Part shown: in pieces, positions 1 to 6,683 of the stretch
Layout: every line of letters starts with the position of its first letter
Numbering within the stretch: the stretch's first letter is position 1
Source of the DNA: Pseudomonadota bacterium
Lineage (GTDB): Bacteria > Pseudomonadota > Alphaproteobacteria > Rhizobiales > Tepidamorphaceae
NCBI GenBank assembly: GCA_023435545.1
Contig: JAEYRQ010000325.1
Span: 1 to 6,719, forward strand
Length of the DNA: 6,719 bases
Reading direction: 5' to 3'
Notes under the pieces: model-generated
Databases searched by the model: none
Seen by the model: the letters and a program-made list of their open reading frames with translations, nothing else
What the model was told of the DNA's origin: nothing
Program-made: the position numbers and the translations under genes

Positions 1-2
1 CC

Positions 3-611
3 GCCAGACTTGGCAGTTCCTTTGGCCGGGGCGCGGCCCGCCGCCTGGGGCCGGTCAATGGCGGCGGGCGGGGGGAGACGGCCGACGGCGCGCGCGAGGC
101 GGGCGAGGGGGGGCTCGCCGCAGGGCCGTGGTCGATGGACCTGCTGCGGCCGCTCGGCTACCGGCTGCCATTCGCGGTCAAGCGCGGCTATCACACCCAC
201 TACCGCCCCGGCGGCAACGCCAGCCTCGGCCGGCCGGTGGTCGACAGCGCCTACGGCTACTGCATGACGCCGATGGTGCGCGGCATCCGGATCACGACCG
301 GCATCGAGTTCGCCGACCGAGACTCACCGCCCACGCCATTGCAGGCGAGGGCGATCGAGGCGCATGCCCGGGAGCTGTTCCCGCTGGGCGAGGCAGTGGA
401 GGATACGCCCTGGATGGGCCGGCGCCCGTGCTTTCCGGATACGCTGCCGGTCGTCGGCCCGGCACCGGACCACAAGGGCCTCTGGCTCGACTTCGGCCAT
501 GCGCATCTCGGCATGACGCTCGGCCCCGTCACCGGCCGGCTGCTGGCCGAACTCGTCACTGGCGAGACGCCGGTGGTCGACCCCGCACCATACTCGGCGA
601 CGCGGTTCTGA
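3..611 (+). CDS. DAO-family FAD-dependent oxidoreductase (D-amino-acid dehydrogenase-like), C-terminal part, 5' truncated
   Basis: The frame is open from position 3 to a TGA at 609-611. It gives about 202 residues, the C-terminal half of a protein usually near 400-430; the N-terminal FAD-binding GxGxxG region lies outside the window. Visible family marks are LAAGPWS (117-134), where the flavoprotein core resumes, then GYRLPFAVKRGYH (substrate/FAD domain), and the C-terminal block WMGRRPCFPDTLPVVGP followed by FGHAHLGMTLGPVTGRLLAEL, the FAD-contacting tail of this family. Relatives usually read GHGH where this has GHAH. Known members oxidise D-amino acids (or sarcosine/glycine) to 2-oxo acids and pass electrons to the respiratory chain or oxygen; the substrate here cannot be read. 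The ATG at 135 is internal: homology starts before it. The first 40 or so codons are glycine-rich and poor in valine, probably from sequence error. It converges on the Lrp-type gene. Confidence 0.86.
   Translation, partial: ARLGSSFGRGAARRLGPVNGGGRGETADGAREAGEGGLAAGPWSMDLLRPLGYRLPFAVKRGYHTHYRPGGNASLGRPVVDSAYGYCMTPMVRGIRITTGIEFADRDSPPTPLQARAIEAHARELFPLGEAVEDTPWMGRRPCFPDTLPVVGPAPDHKGLWLDFGHAHLGMTLGPVTGRLLAELVTGETPVVDPAPYSATRF
24..114. other. T-depleted, G-rich left-edge segment, probable contig-end error
   Basis: Only three T residues (46, 55, 59) occur in these 91 bases and none in 60-114, although the same reading frame is normal from about 115 onward. In the flavoprotein frame the translation is full of Gly where relatives tend to have Val, for example Gly-Gly just before LAAGPWS where this family usually has two hydrophobic residues. 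This fits GTN codons read as GGN. The reading frame itself is intact. The alternative is a truly diverged, glycine-rich stretch. Confidence 0.5.
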
Positions 612-633
612 GCAGGGGCAAGTCCGCGCTCCG

Positions 634-1119
634 TCAATCATCCCTCAGCGGCAGTTCGGTCGTCTCCTTCGACGACGCCACGACGATGCGCGACTGCACG
701 TCCGAGACCAGTTCCTGGTCGAGAAGCTTGTAGCGCAGGAACTCGTCATAGGCGCTCATGTCCTCGACGACGACCTTGATCAGGTAGTCGACGGCCCCGG
801 TCACCCGCTCGCAGAACAGCACTTCCGGCCAGGCGGCCACCATGCGGTCGAAGACCTCCATGTTGGCGCGACTGGGGAGCGCCAGCTTGACGAAGGCATA
901 GGCGACGAAATCGAGCCCGAGCAGGCGGCGGTCGAGCAGCGCCACCGTCTGCCGGATCATGCCGGCATCCTTCAGCCGCTTGATCCGGCGCCAGCACGGC
1001 GTCTGCGACATCCCCACGGCCTTGGCGATCTCCGCGACGGGGCGCGAAGCGTCGCGCTGGAGTTCGCGGAGGATTCGGACATCGCCGGAGTCTAGCGAGA
1101 TTTTTGCCGACTGAGCCAT
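634..1119 (-). CDS. Lrp/AsnC family transcriptional regulator
   Basis: This is a 161-residue cytoplasmic DNA-binding regulator, the usual Lrp/AsnC length. The N-terminal winged helix-turn-helix begins with the family signature LDSGDVRILRELQ (9-21). Its recognition helix region is IAKAVGMSQTPCWRRIKRLKDAGMI (31-55); the PCWRR variant is common in proteobacterial members. The C-terminal RAM effector/oligomerisation domain spans about 64-151 and contains VTGAVDYLIKVVV (106-118). Most relatives have an acidic residue after that glycine (GDxDY), but here it is Ala109, so the effector pocket may differ. I chose the ATG at 1117-1119 because it places the signature at residue 9; an in-frame GTG at 1152 would add 11 residues, but it abuts a palindrome that looks like an operator. 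Neither start has a strong Shine-Dalgarno. The gene is divergent from the oxidoreductase, the usual arrangement for a local regulator that also controls itself. Confidence 0.93.
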   Translation of the reverse strand: MAQSAKISLDSGDVRILRELQRDASRPVAEIAKAVGMSQTPCWRRIKRLKDAGMIRQTVALLDRRLLGLDFVAYAFVKLALPSRANMEVFDRMVAAWPEVLFCERVTGAVDYLIKVVVEDMSAYDEFLRYKLLDQELVSDVQSRIVVASSKETTELPLRDD

Positions 1120-1153
1120 CAGATTGAATGATCCATGCCGTTTGACCCACACC

Positions 1154-1169
1154 TGCTATCACAATAGCA
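1154..1169. promoter_or_regulatory. Palindrome TGCTAT-CACA-ATAGCA, probable Lrp-type operator
   Basis: The two six-base arms are perfect inverted repeats around a four-base centre, making a 16-base site. Size and AT-rich core resemble binding sites of Lrp/AsnC proteins, which recognise roughly 15-base palindromes. It ends two bases upstream of the alternative GTG start of the regulator and 34 bases upstream of the preferred ATG, a position suited to autoregulation. Symmetry is directly visible; the bound protein is inferred. Confidence 0.5.
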
Positions 1170-1181
1170 CAATCGTTCCGG

Positions 1182-1198
1182 CATTCTGCGACATAATG
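1182..1198. promoter_or_regulatory. Imperfect palindrome CATTcTG-cga-CAtAATG, possible second operator
   Basis: Twelve positions of this 17-base sequence are symmetric (CATT.TG...CA.AATG). Its centre lies about 28 bases from the centre of the first palindrome, close enough for two Lrp-type dimers to bind cooperatively. The arms differ from those of the first site, so the two may not bind the same protein. It overlaps a possible -10 box of the oxidoreductase gene. Confidence 0.38.
1192..1197 (+). promoter_or_regulatory. Possible -10 box CATAAT of the oxidoreductase promoter
   Basis: The hexamer differs from TATAAT at one position and lies in the most AT-rich part of the divergent region, 55 bases before the ATG at 1253. 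It would give a leader of about 50 bases. No recognisable -35 hexamer lies 16-18 bases upstream, so the promoter would be weak or depend on an activator. Single-hexamer calls of this kind are often wrong. Confidence 0.28.
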
Positions 1199-1207
1199 AA
1201 CCATTGA

Positions 1208-1228
1208 GGCGGAACGCCGCTCTCCGCC
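1208..1228 (+). repeat. Leader inverted repeat GGCGGA / TCCGCC
   Basis: Two perfectly complementary six-base arms (1208-1213 and 1223-1228) enclose nine bases in the leader of the oxidoreductase gene, upstream of the ribosome binding site at 1244-1247. No U tract follows, so it is not a standard terminator. In GC-rich DNA a six-base GC hairpin can arise by chance. Confidence 0.25.
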
Positions 1229-1243
1229 GTTCAATGTCGCGAC

Positions 1244-1247
1244 GAGG
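1244..1247 (+). promoter_or_regulatory. Ribosome binding site GAGG deciding the ATG at 1253
   Basis: GAGG lies five bases before the ATG at 1253-1255, a good Shine-Dalgarno position. It supports this start for the fused oxidoreductase over any downstream Met. Confidence 0.7.
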
Positions 1248-1252
1248 TACCG

Positions 1253-4200
1253 ATGACTTCGACTGCCCGGAACGTCACCCTGGACGACAAGTATGTGCTG
1301 GAGCGTGGCCAGGTGTATCTGACCGGCATCCAGGCGCTGGTCAGGCTGCCGCTCGACCAGATCCGGCGCGACCGGGCGGCCGGTCTCAGGACCGGCGGCT
1401 TCGTCTCGGGCTATCGCGGCTCGCCGCTCGCCGGCTACGACCAGCAGCTCGCCCGGGCGAAGCGCCTGCTCGGCGCCCACGACCTCGTCTTTCAGCCCGG
1501 CGTCAACGAGGAACTGGCGGCGACTGCCGTCTGGGGGACGCAGAAGATCGGGCTCGCCGGCACCTCCGACTATGACGGCGTCTTCGGCATCTGGTACGGC
1601 AAGGCGCCCGGCGTCGACCGCGCCGGCGACGTGCTGCGCCACGCCAACGCCAGCGGCACCGCCGCGCTCGGCGGGGCGCTGGCGATAGCCGGTGACGACC
1701 ATCTGGCGAAATCCTCGAGCCTTCCGGCGCAGAGCGAATTCGCCTTCATGCACGCCGAGATCCCGGTGCTGAATCCGTCCGACCTGCAGGATGTCCTCGA
1801 CTACGGACTCTACGGCATCGCGATGTCGCGCTATAGCGGCCTGTGGACGGCGTTGATCGCGCTCGCCGACACGATGGACTCCTCCGGTGTCATCTCGGTC
1901 GATCCGAACCGGCTGACGATCCGACGGCCAATGGACGTGGCCGATCCGCGCCGCGGCGCCGATCTCAACCTGTCCCTGCGGCTCGCCAACCGGCTCGACA
2001 CCGAGGTTCTGACCCGCGACCTGCGGCTGCCGGCAGCGCTGGCCTTCGCACGGGCGAACCGGCTCGACCGGCAGGTGTTCGGCGCCGAGCGGCCCCGCTT
2101 CGGCATCGTCGCCACCGGCAAAGCCTACCGGGACCTGCGGCAGACGTTGGATCTGATGGGCATCGACGAGGTGGTGGCACGCGAGATCGGGCTCGCGGTG
2201 TTCAAGGTAGCGATGCCGTGGCCGCTGGAGCCGGAGGCGATCGGCGCCTTCGCCGGTGGGCTGGAACGCCTCCTGGTGGTCGAGCATAAGCGCGGCGTCA
2301 TCGAGCCCCAGCTCAAGGAGCTGATGTTCCACTGGCAGGCTGATCGCCGGCCACTGGTCTTCGGCAAGCACGCGCCGGACGGCCGTCGGCTCCTGCCCGA
2401 GATCCGCGAATGTGGCCCGGCCGAGATCGCGCCGGCGTTGCTCGCCTTCCTGCCGTCAGGCGTTCATCGCCCGTCGATGAAGGAGGGGGCGGAACGGCTC
2501 GCGGCGCGGGCACGCTGGGCCGAGGAGAACGGCACCGACGCGAAGCGTGCGCCGTATTTCTGCTCGGGCTGCCCGCACAATTCCTCCACGCTCACACCCG
2601 ACGGCAGCCGGTCGATGCCCGGCATCGGCTGCCATGTGATGACGGAAGCCGCGGGGCGCACGACCGATGGCGTGGTGGCGATGGGCGGGGAGGGCGTGCC
2701 GTGGCTCGGCCAGTTCCCGTTCTCGAAGGACCGACACGTCTTCGCCAATCTCGGCGACGGCACCTACTACCATTCCGGCATCCTGGCGATCCGCGCCGCC
2801 GTCGCGGCGAAGGCACCGATCACCTACAAGATTCTCTACAACGATGCGGTCGCGATGACCGGCGGCCAGCCGCATGACGGGCCGCTGGACGTGCCGCAGC
2901 TTGTCGCCCAGGTGGCGGCGGAAGGGGTGGAGCGGATCGTGCTCCTTTCTGAGCGGCCGCATCTCTATTCCGGCCTATCGCTGCCGCCGGGCGTCCGGGT
3001 GCTGGAACGCGATGACGTGATGACCGTACAGCATGAGCTGGCCGCGTTCCCCGGCGTCTCGGTGATGGTCTACGCCCAGACCTGCGCGGCGGAGAAGCGG
3101 CGGCGGCGAAAGTCCGGCGCCTACGAGAACCCCGATATCCGGCTGTTCATCAATCCGCGCGTCTGCGAGGGGTGCGGCGACTGCTCGGTGCAGTCGAACT
3201 GCGTCTCGGTGGAGCCGCTGCCGACGCTGTTTGGCGAGAAGCGCCGCATCAACCAGTCGAGCTGCAACAAGGATTTCTCTTGCCAGAAGGGCTTCTGCCC
3301 CTCCTTCGTGACGGTCGAGGGCGCCGAGCCCCGCCGGGCGGATGCGGCGGGCTTCGACATCGACGGGCTGGCGGGCGAACTGGCGGAACCGGACATCCAC
3401 CTTCCTGACCATCCGGTCAACCTGCTGGTGACCGGGATCGGCGGCATGGGCGTCACCACCACCTCGGCGGTGCTGGCGACGGCGGCCTTCATCGACGGGC
3501 TCGACGCGACGACGCTCGACATGACCGGGCTCGCCCAGAAGAACGGGCCGGTGACCTCGCATGTGCGGATCTCGCGGCGCGACGTGCCGATCGAGGGGCC
3601 GCGCGTGCCGGTCGGGGCGCTCGACGCGCTGATCGCCGCCGACATGCTGGTGGCCGCCGGCGCCGAGGTGTTGGCGATGTGTGCGCCGGACCGGACCCGT
3701 GCCGTCGTCAACGAGCGGGTGGCACCGACCGCCGAGTTCGTCCTGCACCAGACGCAGAGCTTCGAGGCGCGGCGGCTGCGGCGTGCGGTGTCCGGCGCGG
3801 TGAATGGCATCGAGGGCGCCGATTTCGCCCGCCTCGCCGAGGCGGTGATGGGCGATGCGATCTTCGCCAACATGATGCTGGTGGGCTTTGCCTGGCAGAA
3901 GGGGCTGGTGCCTGTCGGACGCCCCGCCATCGAGCGGGCGATCCGGCTGAACGGCGCGGCGGTCTCGGCGAACCTGAGGGCCTTTGCCGCCGGCCGGCTG
4001 CTGGCCGAGCGGCCCGAGCTGTTCGAGCGGTTCAGCGCGCAGGAGGCGTCGCCGCAGGACATGTCTCTCGACGAGCGGATCGCCTTCCTGGCCGGCGAGC
4101 TGACCGCCTACCAGGACCGCGCCTATGCCGAGCGCTTCCTCGCCTCCATCGGCCGGCTGCGCGCGGCGGAGGCACGGGCGACCGGCGATGCCGGCCGCCT

Positions 4201-4735
4201 GACCCGGACGGCGGCGGAGTCGCTCTACCGGCTGATGGCCTACAAGGACGAGTACGAGGTTGCCCGGCTCTATACCTCGCAGGACTTCCGGCAGGCGCTG
4301 GAGGCACAGTTCGATGCCGGCGGGAAAGTCTCCGTCCAACTCGCCCCGCCGCTGCTCTCACGAACCGACCCGAATACGGGCCGGCCGCGCAAGATGACGT
4401 TCGGTCCGTGGGTATTCCGGGCGTTCGGCCTGCTGGCAGCCATGAAGCGGCTGCGCGGCACCTGGGCCGATCCGTTCGGCCACACCGCCGAGCGGCGCGA
4501 GGAGCGGGCGCTGGTGACGGAGTTCGAGGCGCTTATGGATCGGCTTGCGCACGGGCTCGATGCCGCCTCGCTCGGTCTCGCCATCGAGATCGCACGTGTG
4601 CCTGACACGATCCGCGGCTACGGACCGGTCAAGGCCGCCAGCATCGAGAAGGCGCGTCGCCGCTGGGCCGACCTGGTGCGGCGCTGGGACGGTGACACGG
4701 CGCAGCCCGCACCGTTGCTCGAAGCCGCCGAATAG
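1253..4735 (+). CDS. Indolepyruvate (arylpyruvate) ferredoxin oxidoreductase, fused IorA-IorB type, 1160 aa
   Basis: A cytoplasmic thiamine-diphosphate iron-sulfur enzyme expected to convert indolepyruvate, phenylpyruvate or branched 2-oxo acids plus CoA to acyl-CoA, CO2 and reduced acceptor. Residues 14-220 form the pyrimidine-binding domain, with GVNEELA (83-89) carrying the probable catalytic Glu86. Residues 280-370 are the transketolase-C-like domain. The pyrophosphate-binding domain (430-610) has FCSGCPHN (436-443), GIGCH (457-461), GDG (501-503) and NDAVAMTGGQP (530-540), giving Mg ligands Asp502 and Asn530. A ferredoxin-like segment has Cys at 638, 641, 644, 650, 671, 677 and 682. Residues 723-910 match IorB (VTGIGGMGV, then TGLAQKNGPVTSHVR). 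The tail (935-1140) matches the helical domain known as DUF6537. The length is normal for the one-chain family and no frameshift is seen. It starts at the ATG after GAGG and is probably controlled by the divergent Lrp-type gene. Family identity is very sure; the preferred substrate is not. Confidence 0.97.
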   Translation: MTSTARNVTLDDKYVLERGQVYLTGIQALVRLPLDQIRRDRAAGLRTGGFVSGYRGSPLAGYDQQLARAKRLLGAHDLVFQPGVNEELAATAVWGTQKIGLAGTSDYDGVFGIWYGKAPGVDRAGDVLRHANASGTAALGGALAIAGDDHLAKSSSLPAQSEFAFMHAEIPVLNPSDLQDVLDYGLYGIAMSRYSGLWTALIALADTMDSSGVISVDPNRLTIRRPMDVADPRRGADLNLSLRLANRLDTEVLTRDLRLPAALAFARANRLDRQVFGAERPRFGIVATGKAYRDLRQTLDLMGIDEVVAREIGLAVFKVAMPWPLEPEAIGAFAGGLERLLVVEHKRGVIEPQLKELMFHWQADRRPLVFGKHAPDGRRLLPEIRECGPAEIAPALLAFLPSGVHRPSMKEGAERLAARARWAEENGTDAKRAPYFCSGCPHNSSTLTPDGSRSMPGIGCHVMTEAAGRTTDGVVAMGGEGVPWLGQFPFSKDRHVFANLGDGTYYHSGILAIRAAVAAKAPITYKILYNDAVAMTGGQPHDGPLDVPQLVAQVAAEGVERIVLLSERPHLYSGLSLPPGVRVLERDDVMTVQHELAAFPGVSVMVYAQTCAAEKRRRRKSGAYENPDIRLFINPRVCEGCGDCSVQSNCVSVEPLPTLFGEKRRINQSSCNKDFSCQKGFCPSFVTVEGAEPRRADAAGFDIDGLAGELAEPDIHLPDHPVNLLVTGIGGMGVTTTSAVLATAAFIDGLDATTLDMTGLAQKNGPVTSHVRISRRDVPIEGPRVPVGALDALIAADMLVAAGAEVLAMCAPDRTRAVVNERVAPTAEFVLHQTQSFEARRLRRAVSGAVNGIEGADFARLAEAVMGDAIFANMMLVGFAWQKGLVPVGRPAIERAIRLNGAAVSANLRAFAAGRLLAERPELFERFSAQEASPQDMSLDERIAFLAGELTAYQDRAYAERFLASIGRLRAAEARATGDAGRLTRTAAESLYRLMAYKDEYEVARLYTSQDFRQALEAQFDAGGKVSVQLAPPLLSRTDPNTGRPRKMTFGPWVFRAFGLLAAMKRLRGTWADPFGHTAERREERALVTEFEALMDRLAHGLDAASLGLAIEIARVPDTIRGYGPVKAASIEKARRRWADLVRRWDGDTAQPAPLLEAAE

Positions 4736-4767
4736 TCGGTCGGCGGAGGAGGTCGGCCGCCGGCTGG
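4736..4767 (+). terminator. Possible terminator hairpin between convergent genes
   Basis: CGGCGG (4741-4746) and CCGCCG (4757-4762) are complementary around a ten-base loop. In the top-strand RNA the stem can extend five more pairs outward (three of them G-U), filling the whole gap between the two stop codons. The G-U pairs become mismatches in the bottom-strand RNA, so it should serve the oxidoreductase gene better than the permease gene. There is no U tract, so simple intrinsic termination is doubtful. Confidence 0.35.
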
Positions 4768-6645
4768 TCAGCTCTGCCCGTCGACCGGCGCGGTCGCGGC
4801 CCGGACCGGTTCGGGTTGCGGCATCAGGAACTGGGCGAGGATAACCGCCGCGAGCAGGCCCCCGCCGACGATGTCGGTGACGAGGCCCGGCTTGATCAGC
4901 GTGACCGCGGCGGTGACCAGCATGATCCGCTGCCACCATGCCGCCGGACCGAGCAGGTATCCCATCAATCCGCCTGCCAGGCAGATCACCCCGGTGGTCG
5001 CCGATGCGACCGTCAGCGCCACGCGCGACCAGTCGCCGATCAGCAGCAGCGAGGGGCCGAATACGAACATGAACGGAATGATGTAGCCGGTTGCCCCGAG
5101 CTTCAGCGCGGCAACGCCGGAATCCCAGAGGCCCGCCCGCGATATGCCGTTCGCCGCATATACCGCCATCGCCACCGGCGGCGTGATCGCCGAGAGGATG
5201 GCGAAGTAGAAGACGAACATGTGCGCCGCCTCCACCATGATGCCCAGCTTCACCAGGGCGGGCACCAGAAGGGCGACCTGGACGATGTAGGCCGGCGTCG
5301 TCGGCATGCCCATGCCGAGCACGATGCCTGCAACCATCGTCAGGACCAGTGCCAGCACTAGGCTGTCGGCGGATGCGCGGGTGACGAGGCCGGTGAAGTC
5401 GATCCCGAGGCCGGTCAGGGTGATGACGCCGATGACGATACCCGCGCAGGCACAGGCCAGCGCCACGGGCACGGTGTTGCGGGCACCAGCGACCAGTGCC
5501 TCGACGACGTTTCCGAGGCGGACGTACTGGCGGGTGGTCCTGCGCAACAGGGCCGTCGGAATGACCGACATGATACCGCACAGCGCGGCGAACGGGGCGC
5601 TGTAGCCGGCGAGCAGCACGCCGATGATCACGACAAGCGGCAGGAAAAGGTGCCCGCGCTCGCGGATCACCGACCCGAGATGCGGAAGCTCGCTGCGCGG
5701 CAGGCCCCGCATGCCGGTGCGCTTCGCCTCGAAATGCACGGCGAAGAACAGGGCGACGTAGTATAGCAGGGCGGGCAGCAACGCGAAGCCGGCGACGGTG
5801 AGATAGCTCACGCCGAGGAACTCGGCCATGACGAACGCGGCGGCGCCCATGATCGGCGGCATGATCTGGCCACCGGTCGAAGCGACGGCCTCGACGGCGC
5901 CGGCGAAGGCCGGCCTGTAGCCGATGCGCTTCATCAGCGGGATCGTGAAGGTGCCGGTGGTCATCACGTTGGCTACGGCACTTCCCGAGACCGAACCGAA
6001 GAGGCCCGAGGTGATGCACGCCACCTTGGCCGGGCCGCCTGCGGTATGGCCGGTCAGGCTCATGGCGAACTCCATGAAGAGCTGGCCGGTGCCGGTGCGT
6101 TCGACAAGCGCGCCGAACAGGATGAACAGAACCACGTAAGTCGCTGAAACGCTGAGGGGTATCCCGAATATTCCCTCGGTCGTCAGATAGAGCTGGTCGA
6201 GCAGGATCTCGAGCGAGGTATTGGTGCCCAGCAGCGCATAGGCGAGAAAGGCGGCCGCCGTCAGCGGGAGCGCGAGGCCGACGGCGCGCCGCGTCGCCTC
6301 GAGCAGCAGGACGATGATGCCGATACCGAACACGAAGTCGGCGGTGGCCAGGTCGTCGATGTAGTAGATGCGGTTGATGATGTAGTCGTTGTAGACGATC
6401 GGGTAGGCGCACACCGCCAGCCCGCCCAGGAGCAGGACGATGCTCCAGAGGTCGGGACGATCCACCTGTCCCTTCGACGTCGCCGGCAGGATCAGGAAGG
6501 CCAGCGTCAGCGCGAACGCCAGATGGGTCGATCGGAAGACGAAGGCGTCCGGCGGCCCGACGAAGGCCACATAGAGGTGGAAGCACGACATCGCCAGTCC
6601 AACGGCGACGATCGCCCACCGGGCCCAGGCGGTGGTTGAGAACAT
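4768..6645 (-). CDS. TRAP transporter fused permease (DctQ-DctM type, TAXI-like)
   Basis: This 625-residue inner-membrane protein is the permease of a tripartite ATP-independent periplasmic transporter, with small and large subunits fused. An N-terminal part with about four membrane segments (roughly 9-29, 38-55, 66-84, 103-116) precedes a DctM-like core. Core signatures are GLFGSVSGSAVANVMTTGTF (214-233), EAVASTGGQIMPPIMGAAAF (252-271), GMGMPTTPAYIV (444-455) and FAILSAITPPVAMAVYAANG (481-500). These repeated loop motifs are typical of fused permeases that work with TAXI-type binding proteins. Substrates of known systems are organic acids such as C4-dicarboxylates or glutamate; this one cannot be assigned. 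The ATG at 6643-6645 has GGGAA eight bases upstream, but the frame stays open to the right edge, so an earlier start is possible. A binding-protein gene is expected just outside the window. It converges on the oxidoreductase gene, so the two are not co-transcribed. Confidence 0.93.
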   Translation of the reverse strand: MFSTTAWARWAIVAVGLAMSCFHLYVAFVGPPDAFVFRSTHLAFALTLAFLILPATSKGQVDRPDLWSIVLLLGGLAVCAYPIVYNDYIINRIYYIDDLATADFVFGIGIIVLLLEATRRAVGLALPLTAAAFLAYALLGTNTSLEILLDQLYLTTEGIFGIPLSVSATYVVLFILFGALVERTGTGQLFMEFAMSLTGHTAGGPAKVACITSGLFGSVSGSAVANVMTTGTFTIPLMKRIGYRPAFAGAVEAVASTGGQIMPPIMGAAAFVMAEFLGVSYLTVAGFALLPALLYYVALFFAVHFEAKRTGMRGLPRSELPHLGSVIRERGHLFLPLVVIIGVLLAGYSAPFAALCGIMSVIPTALLRRTTRQYVRLGNVVEALVAGARNTVPVALACACAGIVIGVITLTGLGIDFTGLVTRASADSLVLALVLTMVAGIVLGMGMPTTPAYIVQVALLVPALVKLGIMVEAAHMFVFYFAILSAITPPVAMAVYAANGISRAGLWDSGVAALKLGATGYIIPFMFVFGPSLLLIGDWSRVALTVASATTGVICLAGGLMGYLLGPAAWWQRIMLVTAAVTLIKPGLVTDIVGGGLLAAVILAQFLMPQPEPVRAATAPVDGQS

Positions 6646-6683
6646 CGGCGCGATTCCCGTCGGGCGCTCAGCCTCGAGGATCG

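Larger units (their letters stand above)
1120..1252. promoter_or_regulatory. Divergent control region between the Lrp-type gene and the oxidoreductase gene
   Basis: This 133-base non-coding stretch (100 bases if the GTG start at 1152 is used) separates two genes transcribed away from each other. Positions 1140-1205 are clearly richer in A+T than the flanking genes, as expected of a promoter in a GC-rich genome. It contains two palindromes, a possible -10 hexamer and a hairpin in the leader, each listed separately. Shared control by the Lrp-type protein is inferred from the arrangement and the palindromes. Confidence 0.7.

Noticed and set aside
60..114. G-rich run as a possible G-quadruplex or regulatory element
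   Set aside because: It lies within a coding frame at the window edge and shows the pattern of base miscalls; a structural role cannot be argued until the bases are confirmed.
612..633. Possible terminator between the flavoprotein and regulator genes
   Set aside because: The gap is only 22 bases and I could find no stable inverted repeat or T tract in it.
128..733. Second top-strand frame over the flavoprotein and the end of the regulator gene
   Set aside because: The overlapping frame at 3-611 has clear DAO-family motifs, while this one has none and runs into the convergent gene.
746..2371. Long open frame on the bottom strand (541 codons) across the regulator and the start of the oxidoreductase gene
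   Set aside because: It overlaps two strongly supported genes in another frame, shows no family motif and is rich in Arg, Gly, His and Pro, as expected of antisense frames in GC-rich coding DNA.
2975..4339. 454-codon bottom-strand frame inside the oxidoreductase gene
   Set aside because: It is antisense to conserved coding sequence and has no independent start context or recognisable domain.
4358..6619. 753-codon bottom-strand frame over the TRAP permease and the end of the oxidoreductase gene
   Set aside because: It is a one-base-shifted shadow of the permease with Arg/Gly/His-rich composition and no motif; the permease frame carries all the conserved signatures.
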